Shown here: one piece after another, positions 17,847 to 40,600 of the stretch
Layout: each line of letters opens with the position of its first letter
How positions within the stretch are numbered: position 1 is the stretch's first letter
NCBI GenBank assembly: GCA_034509425.1
Contig: JAVTVJ010001243.1
Location: forward strand, 558,001-622,000
Origin: Eopsaltria australis
Lineage: Eukaryota; Chordata; Aves; Passeriformes; Petroicidae
Reading direction: 5' to 3'
Length of the DNA: 64,000 nucleotides
The notes under the pieces: model-generated
The model's database searches: none
Seen by the model: the letters and a program-made list of their open reading frames with translations, nothing else
What the model was told of the DNA's origin: nothing
Made by a program: the position numbers and the translations under genes

Positions 17847-20800
17847 GGCTTTCAAGATGCTGAATTTCAGTTGTATCATTGAAGTATTAGCACACTATGT
17901 CAGCTTGTTTCCCTCTTATTCTGTTGAAGTCTTTTCAACTAGTGCTATGAGCACTCCGAAATTATTCTGTCCCCTGCACACATTAGCTATCTCTAGGTAT
18001 GTGGAGGAAGAGTTGTTAATTTCTTTGTTCTTCTATGTCAGTGTTGCATACTGGTGCATTTCATCAGATCAGTGCTGGACACAGCAAGGATGGCAGCTGT
18101 TGATACTGGCATTTAGTGCTAGAAGAGGAACTTGTTCTTCCATCCTGCTTCACAGGACACGGATGGGAGCCAGCAATGAAAGGAAGAAGAGAGGAGAGAA
18201 CACAGAGTGAAGTACCACCATTTACTTGAGATATTACAACCATAGAAATCATTCTCATAGGGTGATACTGTATTTCAGAGCTAAATGCACTGTGATAGTA
18301 CATTGGTGATGTTTCAGGAACAGAGATGCTCTCTGAGAGCTGCTGCATCTGAGACTTTGTGTTACCCTGCCAGCCTTTTTTAAGTCCCATTCCACCTTAA
18401 CTCTGACTGAGAGTTTCTCTTGCCTGGAAATATTGAAGTTGCTAATCTGCTGTTACCAGCTCTTTAAAAAGCGATTGGATTTTTTTTTTTCTTGCATGTG
18501 CACTAGACGCTTTTGTTGCTTTTTCAGTAATGATTTTTCTAAGCAAAGTAGCAGGGAGGTGCATTGAGATTATTTTAAATATGGATATCCTGTGTCTTTC
18601 TGCATTGACTGTTCCCACTGCCTCTGCAAATAGCTGATTAGGGCTATCTGTCTGAATGGCAGCAGTTGTTTGTTAGAGAGACATAAAACATTTTCATCCT
18701 CATTTCCTCAGATAGAACAAGCATAAACAACTAGAAATAGTGTGGTATTTTGGGCATTGCTTTGTACTGCATAAGCCAGGCAAGTCCCTCTCCCTGAAAG
18801 CTTGCTGATTTACATACATTGCATGTTGTGTCTCTGCAGATGATATGTTCTCAGAAAGAAAGGAATTTTGAAAAACATTTTCAATGTATTTTAAAGGTGT
18901 CATACATTACAGCCGGGTTTGAAGGAGAAGCTGATGGAGCTGGTGGTTACCTATCCCTTTATTTATCTGTTGCTTTGCACTTAGATTTATGCTAATTGAG
19001 CTTTTTCACAGCTGCTAAGTAAAACCATTTCAATGTTTTTATCTCCATCAAACATCCTTTTGGTCCTGTCTTCTGTGAAGTACAAAAGGAAATGTGTCAT
19101 TTAAAGATTTCCTGTTTCCTGTAGTTACTGAGGTCATGTTGTCTTGCCCCAGAGGTAAAGGTTTCTTCTAGTTGCTGCAAGTAAGGTGTTTGTGTCATCC
19201 TACAGTGGCTTCTGGCATAAAACAGTAAGACAGGCTGCTTATCTACAGGTGTCACAGCTAGCATTAAAGTTCTTTCCTGACATATTTGTGTAAAATGTGC
19301 CCTTGGCTTCCAGTGACACATTTAGCGTTAATTGGGACCCAGCATCCAATCTCGATCCACAGGTTTTATACCTCTCCCCTGCAACAGGACTTGTGGAGTA
19401 GCTCTGCTTATTTTTCAGCATCTCAGCTAGGGGAGATAGTTCAGATTGTCTCTATTGGGGTTTTTTTTTTTGTTGATTGCATTTGTAGTCTATGAATTCT
19501 TTGCAGAGAGGAAGAGCATTCTAATGAATTTAAGAGTGGGTTGACAACTCTCCAGTTCTTACCACAAGCTCAGAGACTGACGTATTTGTTACTTGCAGCC
19601 AGTCACTTACCAAGGCCTGATGGTGGAAGCAAATTTGAGTTAATGGACTCTTATTTTATTTTCTTTTTTCTTTTTTTCCCTGAGTGCAGTGCATTAGGAT
19701 TAGGTTGCTAACTTTTCAGGGTCTGAGCATCTCTATTCTCCAAAACTGGGAATGATATTACTATCTGCTTTCATGAGGATGAGAATTCTCTGTTAATTTT
19801 TGAAAAGAACTAGGCGGATGAGAAGATCGATATCAACATGCTGGAGTTCATTCAACTTGTGAGGAGACGCACGTGATTCAAGATTCATTTCTTCACTGCT
19901 TTGTGAAAAATACAGCTCATTAAATTTAAAATTTAACCCAACCTTCACTTTGTTAGAATGACACACATCAGGTCTGAACACAAAGATACCTGGGAAATGG
20001 TTTCCTGGACAGCATTAGCACAAAGAAAGCTAGCTTTTCACAGTCATGAATCCTTGTTTTGGGGTTTGGGGGAAAAGGACAAGAAAGGAAAGTGGATACT
20101 GAATCCAAAAAAAGAGCCCTCATAAGTATAGTGCAGGAATTACATGGTTTACCCAGTGCTAGCTAGCAAAATAAGCAAGCATATTCCCTACATTATATTT
20201 CACATATCTGGAAACATCAACAGTGAAAATTTTCCTATTCCTTAAGTGTTACAGAACCAGTCAACAAACAAATAGCACCTCCACTCAAAACAGAGAAAAA
20301 TTAAATAGAAAATGAAGAGGTAGATTGGCTTACAGCAGGAAAAAAGTTATATTTTTAGCTGGTTGTCCAAGGAGCAGACCACCAGCCTAATTATGAAAAG
20401 AAAATGGAAGGTGTTTTTTCCTCTGCCAAGTCCTCCCTGCCATTATCACAGCTTAAATGGCCTCTGTTGTCATTTATCACTCAAGTTCAACATCTGGGTG
20501 TCAACAGTGATTTCTTCTTCCCTTTGCGTTGGTCTTTTATGTCACTGAGTCCACATGAAGGGCAGGTGATTGTACTCGGAGATTGGTGCTGCTGGGCTTC
20601 TTGTCTCAATTCCATTTTGGACACCACCTGCACTTTGACCTTACCACCTGTATTGGTTGTGGCTGAGCTGGAGTTATTTCCCCGTGACATCCCTCACAGT
20701 GCTGTGCTTTGCACTGGTAGCTGGAAGGGTGTTGATAACACAGCAGTGTTTTGGCTACTGCCGAGCAGAGCTAGTACAGCATCAGTGCTGTCTCTCCATC

Positions 20801-20892
20801 ATTCTGCTCCCCATCTGGGAGTGGGCAAGATCTTGGGAGGCGACACAACTAACACAGCTGAGCCAAAGTGAACAGGGAGAATCCATGCCAAA

Positions 20893-20915
20893 TGATGTCA
20901 GCTCAAATATATAAG
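20893..20915 (+). promoter_or_regulatory. LTR promoter-like CRE and TATA motifs
   Basis: A CRE-like TGATGTCA is followed five bases later by an A/T-rich TATA-like box, placed as in the U3 region of a retroviral LTR and about 125 bp before the LTR's AATAAA. It has the same orientation as LARGE1. Activity is unknown. Confidence 0.45.
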
Positions 20916-21040
20916 CTAAGAAAAGGAGGAGGAAGGCAGGGCATTTGTTATTTAGAATGTTTGCCTTCTGGAGCAGCTACTACGTGTGCTGAAACCTGCT
21001 TCCCTGGAAGTGGCCAGGCATCACTTGATGGGAAGGACAA

Positions 21041-21046
21041 AATAAA
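21041..21046 (+). promoter_or_regulatory. LTR polyadenylation signal AATAAA
   Basis: A canonical hexamer in the R-like part of the solo LTR, followed within about 10 bases by tgtttttctctttgttggtg, which is T/GT-rich. It lies in the sense orientation inside a LARGE1 intron, so it could in principle cause premature polyadenylation. Confidence 0.55.
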
Positions 21047-23166
21047 ATCTTGTTTTTCTCTTTGTTGGTGCACACTCAACCTTATGGTTTTGCTTTGGTA
21101 AACTAGAATTATCTCAGTATCTGATTTATTTTCCATCTTACTTTCTCTCCCCTGTCCAGTAGAGAAGGAAGGCTGAGAGCAGCTTGGTGGGCACTTGGTG
21201 TCCAGCCAAGATCAGAGCCCATACTAACATGCACCTCAGATGCTTACATATCTCTGGAAAATATTTCTGCAGAGAATATCCTGCTATTTTGTTTCACTCT
21301 GGAAGTATCTCCCCCAGTACTCAATGTCTGACTGCATGCTCTTCAAGCATGTTGTTTCCAGACCTCTGTTTCTCTTCACTTACCTCACTTTTCATGTTGA
21401 CCTCTGACAGTGCAAGTGATTTCAGGCACTTCTATCAGTTTGTTCCGTCTGCCTTTTGATTTCTTCATGAAGGTACTATCGTTCGTTCCTTCCAATAGTT
21501 CAGGCATAGACAACTGTATGAAATTTGGAGCTGACAAGAGCAGCAGGGAGTGTGCAGAAAGGATTGCTGATATCGACAGCATTTTTGTGGTTATATCCCA
21601 TGTCTTAGAGAATAAGTCACATTCAACATTAGTTTCAACACAAGTTGCTCTGCCTGAAATTTTCTGCTGTTACTTGTGCCTGGTACCTGTGCCTGCTGCA
21701 GCTTTGGTCAGCTTCCGACTGTAAACTTTGGTGGGCAGGATTGTTTCCTACTGTTGGACAGTGCCAAGCACAGCAAGGCCCTGAATTTTGCCTGGGCCTT
21801 TTGAGCTCTCCATAAAACAAAGTTACACTAACATCCATACATGGAAGCTGCTATTTCCTTGCAGAACCCAAATGGTGAGCATCACTACAAATGTTACCTG
21901 CTCCTTCCTAGAACTGAGTCCCCAAAGCTGTACTGTCCAAGGTTGACAGATTGCACAGAGAGCAGAAAGCCTTAGATTTTGGGAAAGAGAGTATATTAGT
22001 GTCCCTTGCTCTCAGAGAGGTGTGAAATGAAAGAAACATTTAAGCACATCATAAAAACCGTATACTGGCACTGCTCAACAACTCTGGAAGGTCACAAATG
22101 CTGATTGTGAAGGAGTCGTCTATTGACATGCAGATATCTTGTCCTTCAGTGATGGTGAGGGAGGAGCTAGTGAAGAAAGCACAAAGTTATGATAAGATGC
22201 TGCAAAAATCCTTCAGTTGTGAAAAGTTAACTGGAATGTGTCAGGGGCTCTTTAAATAATGCAAACTTTGCAGTAAGGAGCTGAGAACAGATTGCTTTTT
22301 ATAGAACAGGCCTATAGAGTGGTATGAATTCCCTAAAATTCAGGTTTTATTAAGTAGTCGTGCTCATCTTCTTTTTCTCTGGCAGCAGTATAAATGAATT
22401 CTAGGTATTCTGGGCCTAGAAAAATGGTTTCTTTGGTCCTTCTGTTATTAGGACAGTGATCCCAATTCCTTCAACTTAAAAGGCTGTAGAGAATTTGCTG
22501 CTTTTCAACATTGTCCTTGATTGCTTGTTGCAGTAACATAAAAGTCAGGACAGTGAATCCTGTTAAGGGGAACTGACTTTGACAGGGAGAGAGAGGCATA
22601 TTTCTGGTATGAAATATGGAGATAATGAAAGGAAAATTTGGACAGAATTATTTCTAATGACAGGCATAGTAAGATGCAGTTGGGGGATGGAAAAGTAACT
22701 TCTTTTTCTTTGAGTTTTAGTTTATTAGGAAGAATAGAGTGAACGCCTCTGGCAGGCAGGATGAGAGATTGCTAAGCTGCTCCTCTGCTGCAACAGTTGT
22801 CCTGAGGCCCTTGCCTGGAAAAGAGCCCCGCTGTGTGAGATGCACATGTGCACACACATTCACACACCAAAACACTCTCTGCACTGATCAACTTGCAGCC
22901 AAAGGAAGGAAAAGGAGAGGCATCCCACTCCATCCAATGAACAGCTCTTCTCTGCTGCCAACAGTGTGTCAGGGCAGCATTGATCAGTCAAACACATAAG
23001 CCCATTTGGAATTCTGTTCCTCTCCCTGCTCTTAGAGCAGCAGACCAAAAGCAGAAGAAAATTTGCAGCACTTGTAGGAAAAGATATGGGCCATAGTTAC
23101 ATTTTAGTATCTAACTGCCCATTCTCTCCACTTCATTTTGAAAAGCTCAGTGATTTGCTCAGTTGA

Positions 23167-33000
<9,834 letters not shown>

Positions 33001-33251
33001 CGCCATGGAGCCCACGCATGGCCTACAGGGACAGCGAGGCAAGAGCCACTCAGTGTGTGGGGCCTACTCTTCAAACTTAGAACTGAGAAATACTTTCTGT
33101 TTTTATATCATACTTGGCAGTTCTAACAGTAGAAATTTGAAGTGACATGTCTTTGGACTATGCTCATTCATCCCTTCCCCAAATTCCCCGGGCCTCTTGG
33201 CTTTAGCATTCATGAGGCGTCTGTGAGTGGAGCCAGCCGGGCGCCCTCCGA

Positions 33252-33271
33252 GGGACTGGGCAGGGGCTGGG
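33252..33271 (+). promoter_or_regulatory. G-quadruplex-type motif in the LARGE1 3'UTR
   Basis: Four G-runs (33252-33254, 33258-33260, 33263-33266, 33269-33271) separated by loops of 3, 2 and 2 bases, on the transcript strand. This fits the canonical G3+N1-7 pattern and lies about 250 nt after the stop codon, so it would be present in the mRNA. Folding has not been tested. Confidence 0.6.
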
Positions 33272-34117
33272 ATTGCACTCCGCTCTCTTGACTGCAGAGC
33301 ACAGACCAGACCTTCAGAATATAGGATTTCATGTTGCTATTTAATAATTTGACATGCTTTTTATCTGTAAAGGAAGATCTTCGGGTCGCTGTCCTGTGAA
33401 TTTGAAATCTGCACTGCTCTAAAAGGGAACTTTCACCTGTGAACTTTCACAGGGACCTTGTTAACATGGATGACCTTGTTAATGCAGGATGAGCCAAAGG
33501 TCTGAATTAGCCTTGAAAACACAGGGGATACTTATACAATACTGCACTCTTGAGAAGGTGTGTTACTAGTTCAGTTGTATACATGCTATCGGTTGGTCTT
33601 TTATTATCAAATTAATTGTTTTATCAGGAAAATCCCATATATCCCACCCTGCCTTTGCCCCAGTCCTAAATGCTGCTCCTTTCCTTGCCAAGGAAGAATC
33701 TCCCTTGTGTTTCTTTGCCATCTTCAGTTTTGGTGGTCCAGTAAAGGAGATCAGTAGCTCTGCCTGAAAGTGAGCAAAACTTGTCAGTTTAAGGTCTGTT
33801 TTCATCAGAGCAAGTTGTTCACATGTGTCTTGTAAGATAAAGGGCCCAGCTCTAACCCTTTATCTTTTTAGGCAAGAATTGTACTTTACCTATAAGGCAC
33901 ACCATACCAGGGGAATACTGATTTGTGGGCTCATTTCAGGGCTGCCCATCCATGAAGCCACTGGGCCTTAGGCTTTAAGTGGACTTCTTTGCTGAACAGG
34001 GAATATAAACTGGTAAAAAGGCAGCTAGTAACCTTGGTGCTCTCCTGCTGCCTGCTGCAAGGTCTCAGAACTACTTCGTTAAAGGAGTTAATAATTAAAA
34101 GGAGCAGACCTGTTAGG

Positions 34118-34123
34118 AATAAA
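34118..34123 (+). promoter_or_regulatory. Alternative polyadenylation signal AATAAA
   Basis: A canonical hexamer about 1.1 kb after the stop codon. The downstream sequence is G-rich rather than clearly GU-rich, so it is a weaker candidate than the one at 34727. Confidence 0.35.
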
Positions 34124-34726
34124 CTCCCCATTGGACGGGGAGAAAAGAATGTGTTGGGAATCTGAGTGAGTGTTTGCTTGAACATGGACTGGTCAAGTTC
34201 ACAACATTGGTACACACAGGAGTTTGCTGGAGGGCGAACAGGAACCTAACAAGCAAAATGCAGAAAACAAGACACTGGACTTTTTGCCATTTTCTTTATC
34301 TTCAGTATTAATGTTGTGTTTACATGGGAGGAAGAGATGAGGTGCACTACCCCTTGCAGGGCTATTTGTAATCTCTGTTGCAGTGTTAATAGAGAAAGCA
34401 GAAACAACTCAGTGAGAAACGTGTCTGTCTCCCTACTCCAAACCCCAAACAACCACATGTACCAATACCACTGCCTGAGCTGGGAAATGGATCCACATTG
34501 CGTTCTGCTCATATTTTTCCACTTTGTTTTTCAGCCACTGGACCTCCTACTTTCCTCCCCACCTCATCCCTCTAGAGCTTGGTTTTATTTCTAACCTGAC
34601 ATTTTGTGAGTGCTTTCTGTTATGGTGAAAACCACGCAGTTAAACCAGACATTTAAACTACAAATATCAGTTCATCACTTTGTGTATATATAAGAAAAGC
34701 TAAAAAAGGCAATATCTTTGACAAGA

Positions 34727-34732
34727 AATAAA
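34727..34732 (+). promoter_or_regulatory. LARGE1: Probable LARGE1 polyadenylation signal AATAAA
   Basis: A canonical AATAAA followed 10-30 bases later by ggctgtgtgtagttttcact, a GU/U-rich downstream element. This is the normal layout of a vertebrate poly(A) site, about 1.73 kb after the stop. Confidence 0.6.
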
Positions 34733-34755
34733 AGGGGCAGGAGGCTGTGTGTAGT

Positions 34756-35689
34756 TTTCACTTTTTCCCCTGGCAGTGTTGGCTGCATAAGAATATATCG
34801 CTGCATAATTTCCCAAAGAGCTTTTTTTCTGTTCTTAATGGCTTTATATAAAGATTTACGTAAAAAGCTGGAGAGAGCAGGGAAGGAGTGAAATTAGTGC
34901 TCAGTTCTGGCTAAGATACATTCTTTTGAAAACATCAGTCATGGCTCCCTAAGTCCTGTATTACCATAAAGGCACTGGTCACTGTGCTGATTGAGGGTGA
35001 GAAGAACCATGCAGCACAGAGACTGTTGATTAGCCAGTGTGCAGAAAGATCCCAAAAGCTGGCCTGAGAGAGGCTAACACTCATTGTACCTACATAAAAT
35101 CTCCAGTCAGAGTTCAGTGTGGCCACCATTATGTTCCATACATATTAAAAATTTTCGTTTCCAGATGTACATTTTTCTGTGGCTTATCAATGTTGCCCAA
35201 GGATGGACTGGATTGCCCTACAGCAGCATAATCTGTACATTATCAGCATTCTTCTCATTATTCTCTTCTCAGTAGTCATGTGGTGAGGATGGGGGAGCAG
35301 GGAGGAAATAATTTGCTCCTTGCCTGACTGTACAGTGAGTCTTGGGACCGCCTGGGTAGGCTTAGGGGTGCTGGCTGGTGTAACCAGCTCAGAGATTGGT
35401 AGTAGGTACAGAGTCCCTTTTTTTGTCCTTGTAGACACCATACTGACTTGTATCTGTCATGTCATGTTTGTCTCTGTGCTTCATAATTTTGGACGTGTGG
35501 GGCTTGGGGGTTTTTAGAACACTTCAAACAATTTACCAGATAGCAAGTCAGGATTCCATATCTGTCTGTAGCTGCCAGGGCTCCTCCAACACCATGAAAA
35601 AACGGACCACCACCAACAAAAAAAAATTCCCTATTCAGTTATTACATTCACTGTCTCCCAGTCCTCTGCTGTAGTAAGTATTTGGTAGG
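34756..35689. other. Intergenic, nothing recognised
   Basis: Unique-looking sequence just after the inferred end of LARGE1. No repeats, RNA genes or exons were identified. Confidence 0.6.
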
Positions 35690-36420
35690 AACTTTGTTAC
35701 TTAATTCTCAGTTTTCTCCTGAAATCTTCCAGAAATAGCAGATAAAACTGGTGATTTAATGCCTTTGATCTATTGATTTGTTCCACCAACTCTCTCTTGA
35801 ATCTTCAATCTATGACCTCTCCTTATCTTTGATATTTGGAAAGTGCGAGTCTCTCATTTAGATACCACTCCAGCACCCTCTCGGTGAAGACTGATGCAAA
35901 TAAATCATTTAGATTCTTGGCAATGTCCTTATTGTCTTTAATTGTTTCTTCTACTTGTTTGGGGCTATCTCCTCTTTCTGCTTTTGGTGTACTGAGCAAA
36001 TGTTCATTTTCAGTTTTAAATTCCTACTGTTTGTTCTTCAGATTCCCTCTTAGCTTCCTCAAACTCTGTCTTAACTATTGCATGCCTTCCTTTCAGCTTT
36101 ACACAGTTTCATTTCCATTCTCTGAAGGTATCCTATTTGACCTGAATAACTTCTAAAATTTCCCATTTAGTCACATCAGCATTTCCTTGTCTTTGTCTTC
36201 CATTCATCCAAGGGGTATCATACTCCATGGCTTATCAACCCTCTCTGTTTTAATCTGAGGATTTCAGTTTTTCTAGTCCTTTTATTTAGAGCCATTGATT
36301 CTTTAAAAGAAAAAGAGGTTTTTGTATTTAAATTTACCTTGAATGTCACCCTACTAGGTTTTGAGGATATTTTCCTCTTTAACCTTCCTAAATGTTCACC
36401 TTCTCTTATTAGGGGATCAG
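35690..36420 (-). mobile_element. Ancient LINE relic (CR1/L3-like), minus strand
   Basis: Plus-strand T/C-rich sequence whose reverse complement reads in pieces like the linker between endonuclease and reverse transcriptase of CR1/L3-type LINEs. Near 35878-35938 it gives KDNKDIAKNLNDLFASVFT, similar to the FFASVFT segment of such elements. A KTEFEEAKRESEEQ-like stretch lies further 5' on the minus strand. The frame is broken by stops and shifts. It is much older than the CR1 3' fragments around it. Its limits and exact family are uncertain. Confidence 0.5.
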
Positions 36421-36767
36421 AAATAAAGTATTACAGAAATTGGACTCTTACCTTGACACATTTTCTTCTGTGTCTCCCTTTTCCCTCTCCACTACAAAAC
36501 ACTGACATTTAGGAGTCATTGCAAACTTTTCAAGTCTCAAAGCTGTAACTGTGTATTTTCCAGCACCTTCTGACATCCCACCACATTTCAGACATAATTA
36601 TTATTCCAGATAATAACCTGCTGCCTGTCCTCCTCTTTTTGTTTTCATGCTTCTCCCTGTGATGTAACAGGCTCTGCAAGTTCAAGTTTTGGAGAAAACA
36701 CTTTATTTAATACCTTATCATAACCTTCTGATATGTTTCCATTTTTCTCTGTTGTCACAATAGATAC

Positions 36768-36795
36768 ATATATATATATATATATATATATATGC
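36768..36795. repeat. (AT)14 microsatellite
   Basis: A perfect 28-bp alternating AT run, downstream of LARGE1 and likely polymorphic. Confidence 0.95.
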
Positions 36796-37683
36796 ACCTT
36801 CCAAAGTTTGGCTGTAGTTTCCATCCTATCATTTTCTAGCTAAGGATCATCTACCATTTGCCTATCTGGCAGACCTAGAAAATGTCTTTGTTTATCCTGG
36901 ATAGTTCTTAGTATCTCTCAGATTTTTTTTCCAAGTCCTAGTTGTAGTAATTCCTTCCAGCCTTGCTGGTTTCCTATGTAAACAATCTGGTCCCACTTCA
37001 CAATTTGCTATTATTTTTCTATTTGTAATCATCATCCTGGATGCCGTGGCTTGAAGGAATTAGCAGCTGTACCTGAAGTTCCACTGCCTTAGTCAGACTG
37101 AATATGACATATGCTCCCATTACTCCTAAAGTACTGATTTTTTTACCTGGTTGGCTTCACGTGGTTTGTTGGTAAATCATAAGCTGCATTTTCCTTTTAC
37201 TGCAACAAGCAGAGGCACTCTCTAGTGTTATTTGCAGTAGCTGTTGCAGCAGAGTAAGCCCTGTGTTAGAAGGAAAAGCACAAAAACCTCGTCAGAATCA
37301 CAGCCGCTGTTTCTCCACAGGGGAAAATAAGGCCCTAGCACAGCTGAACAGTTTTATAAATGCCCTGCACAAAGCACATTGCACATTATTTTCTGGTAGG
37401 TATAATCATACATCGTCCAATTAAATATGAAAAATACATTTTTAATGTTCTCATTTTTATGTGCAGTTCTACCCAGAAGATAATGCATTTCCTTCTCTGT
37501 ATTGCCAGTTTCCCCCATTACTCCAGCCTGCCTAATAGCCCCATCTGTTTTCAGCTGAGAAAGATTAATGACGAGAAGCACTGGGAGTCCTGGCAAATCA
37601 GCAGAGATATTACTCTTAGGCATTGCTCAGGACATTCCTTCTTGCTCTGCCAGATACTGTATGGGTGTTCCTCAGGTTTCAGG

Positions 37684-37699
37684 GCAGCAGCAGCAGCAG
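37684..37699. repeat. Short CAG/GCA trinucleotide run
   Basis: Five tandem GCA units in non-coding sequence. It is too short to be remarkable. Confidence 0.7.
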
Positions 37700-40600
37700 A
37701 ACACAGCAAGCTCAGCAAGTGGGATGAGTGTCATTATTTATGAACTTCAACCAGGTCTAACGCATTCAGTGGTGGAAGTGCTAGAAAGAGAATTTATCAT
37801 TGTTAGCTCAAAACATATTTCAGTATTAGGGGGGAAAAAAGCAGCTAAGTTTCTGCAACTCCACTATGTGAGACTGGAATAAATAAGTCACTGGTAGACC
37901 ATGCCAGCCAATAACCAGATATTTCCACTGCAGTACTGAAAATGCAGATAGTTCAATGAAGTAATTTTTACAGTAGTAATTAATAATGTATATTTGGATG
38001 GTGTGTTTACATCCAAACACTTAGGTGTATTGGGGATTATCTGAAGATTGTTACTTTGTTTCACAATGTAAAATTGCTTGGAAAAGCTGCTGGCTGTGCA
38101 CAGCAAATTATGGCTCAGAAAATGCTTACAAACCTGGATTTAGGAAAACCTTGCTTTATAAGAGTTTGGTTTTATGAGTAGTTGCGCATTCCCAAAACAG
38201 GACACCAAGTCCTTGAGAATTTCTAAAGGAGCTATGTATGCGTCAGCTGGTCGGAACATTTTCCTCTTACCCTTACTTGGGGTTTGGGGTTTGTTTACAG
38301 AGTAGAATTAGGATGTTGAGTTGAAAAAAATAATCTGAGAACTAGAAAGCCAGCCAAATATTTATTTATGTGGTCAGTCATATGAACATACTTGTTCAGA
38401 CATGTTAGTGAATACTCCAGTGAAAGTGTCAGCTCATCGAAGGTGTCAGGATGCAAACAATCTGAAGCCCAGGGTAAGAGCTTAGTATCTGTTCAGCCAT
38501 GCTGTGTAGTTCCCCCTCATATGGTAAGAACAGCTTCCTTGCTCCCAGCAAAATACTGTTTCTGTGGGGTTAAAATGTCTTAAACCTCTGTAACGTGAAT
38601 TTGTGGAAGTCACCATGCAGGTAGCAAAGGCTGCATTTGGGAACTTCATGGTCCATTGCTGCAAGACACAAGATTTCATTCCAAAGAAACAGTTCTGACC
38701 TGAGGATAATTCTCTGACCAGGGATTTAGACACACTGCCCTCACCAGATACGTTCAAGAGGAGGTCCTGAAACACATTAGGCCAAGTAATTCAAGCCAAG
38801 CTTAGCCTATTTCTGAGTGTTACGGCAACATAATTGTGAGTCAATGGATGTGTGAATTTTCAGCACAAGCCATTATATATCACAAGGCTTGTGATAAGGC
38901 TGCAGAATCAATCATGGGGAAGTTAGAGAATCTGAAATTTCAGGTTACTGGTGGAGTTGGTGATTTGCTCAACTTTCTGTCCCCTCACACATATGTATTA
39001 GGACATAGTCTCTACACAATTCTTTGTTCAAGTTTTTTGGGAGGAATTCTCTTTCTCTGCACAGAGTGGATATTTGGGTGAATGAAGCAGCTGGGTGATA
39101 CTTCTTTTTACCTTTTCTTTCATTGAGCTTTTCATAACATAATAGCAGCCTTAATTTTGAGCAAAGACTTTTTTTTTCCCAAAGGATAAGTATAAACTGT
39201 GATTTAGGAAAATCAATTATCCTCTGTGCTCTCGGCTTTCTGAGCAGAATACTTGCAGTTCTGTTCCACAGGCTTTTCTTGTGTGGAGGTATTCTATGAA
39301 GCTGGTGGAAATTACACATCCAGAAGCGTTGTAGCACTCACCCCTCAGCCTACAAATGCTAACAGCTGAACTTGCAAGAGTGGTGAATCCCAGCTCTGTC
39401 CAAGCATGTCTGCTCCATCACTGGGAGCACTCTAAAGACTACCAGCAGTCTGTCAGGTAAGCAGAGGAAAATGGAGTAAATAATTGCTGGTGGGGATATG
39501 ATGGGTTTGTTTTTAGCAGCCAGATTTCCAGAGGAATAAGGAAGACATAAGCATTTTGAAGTTCCTCAGAAGATCTGTTCATAGGATGTGTGGGCTGGAC
39601 TAAACTCGTTCTGGAATTTTTGGCATTTCTTATCCAACACTGGCTAACGCGGCCCACCTGCAGTAAATTCTTGTAAAATTCTTGAAAGTCAGCACTGAGA
39701 TTAAACCATTCTCAGCTCAAAGATGTTTAATTTGTTTCAATTCTTTGGATTCTCACACTGATCTTTTGGTGTTCTTAAGAAAAAGGAAAAAAAGAAAGAA
39801 GATAATAGCAGCTTGCTAACAGTATGAGTCTGACTATGCAGCCTTCCTTAAATTGTCAGCACTGAGGTCAATGGCTGGGGCAAAGCCTGAGTTAGTGAGG
39901 TTCAAAAAATTTCTTCTTTTGATCTGCCTGTGGAACTCTTGTTCCAGCAGAGTTCTCCAGTGATGCTGTAAGGGAAGGAAGAGCTGTCCAATGCAGATTG
40001 ATCCATGAACTTTTCATCCAGTCAGACCTAACCACCAGCAGTAGGAAAGAAGTGGCACAACCACTTGTGATTGTTTTGAGATAGCAATAGTGAGTCCAGT
40101 ATGGTATCTGTTATTCTGATGATAAACTTTGCTGAGCTTTTCTGCATTTTAGATGTACACTTGCTGTGAGTGACAGAGGCCCTTTGGTGTGAGGAAAAGA
40201 TGGGACTCAGCAGTTTGCTGGTCCAGAATGAGAACAAGAGATGTGTGTATTTTCCCTTGACACCTCACCCAGTGTTTACTATTTATATTAGCACCAATTA
40301 ATCCAGCTGACCTGAGATTCAGTGTTCAAGCCAGGCAGTAAACTTCTGCTGTCTGTGTTGATAAAAGAATAGACAGATAAGTGAAATTAAGTTTTCTGTC
40401 CATAACATCAGTGAATATTTCCATACAGCTTCAAATGGCTCCCTGAGAGTTTACATCTTGTATTATTCTAAGAACAGCAAAGGCAATTTAAAAATTTAAA
40501 AAAAGCTATTGAGTACTGTAAGGACCCATATGGATTAACATTCAAGGAGAGTCATCAATATAAAATATCCAACAAGTTAACCTGCCAGCTTTTGTCATAG

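Larger units (their letters stand above)
20649..21229 (+). mobile_element. Solo LTR of an avian endogenous retrovirus
   Basis: About 580 bp that matches, from memory, an avian ERV LTR along its length. It starts TGTATTGG at 20649, then carries a gtgttgataacacagcag block (about 20729), the cat-cac-t-g--gggaag pre-signal block, and a terminal gcttggtgggcacttggtgt segment, ending in ACA near 21229. Visible promoter-like parts are a CRE-like TGATGTCA (20893-20900) and a TATA-like aaatatataag (20905-20915). An AATAAA sits at 21041-21046, with T-rich sequence after it. No primer-binding site or retroviral genes flank it, so it is a solo LTR left by recombination. A clean 5-bp target duplication is not visible, so the ends are approximate. 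The family (ERVK or ERVL type) is not resolved. Confidence 0.82.
33001..34755 (+). other. LARGE1: LARGE1 3'UTR (inferred extent)
   Basis: Sequence after the TAG stop up to about 23 bases past the AATAAA at 34727. It is GC-rich for its first 300 bases, including a G-quadruplex-type motif at 33252-33271, and then becomes AT-rich. An earlier AATAAA at 34118-34123 could give a shorter form of about 1.1 kb. No transposon was recognised inside it. The end is inferred from the signal, not from a transcript. Confidence 0.6.

Noticed and set aside
17806..18210. 134-residue plus-strand open frame
   Set aside because: It starts inside the 3' end of a CR1 element in an intron and has no domain.
20404..20871. 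155-residue plus-strand open frame
   Set aside because: It runs from unique intron sequence into the solo LTR, so it is not a real gene.
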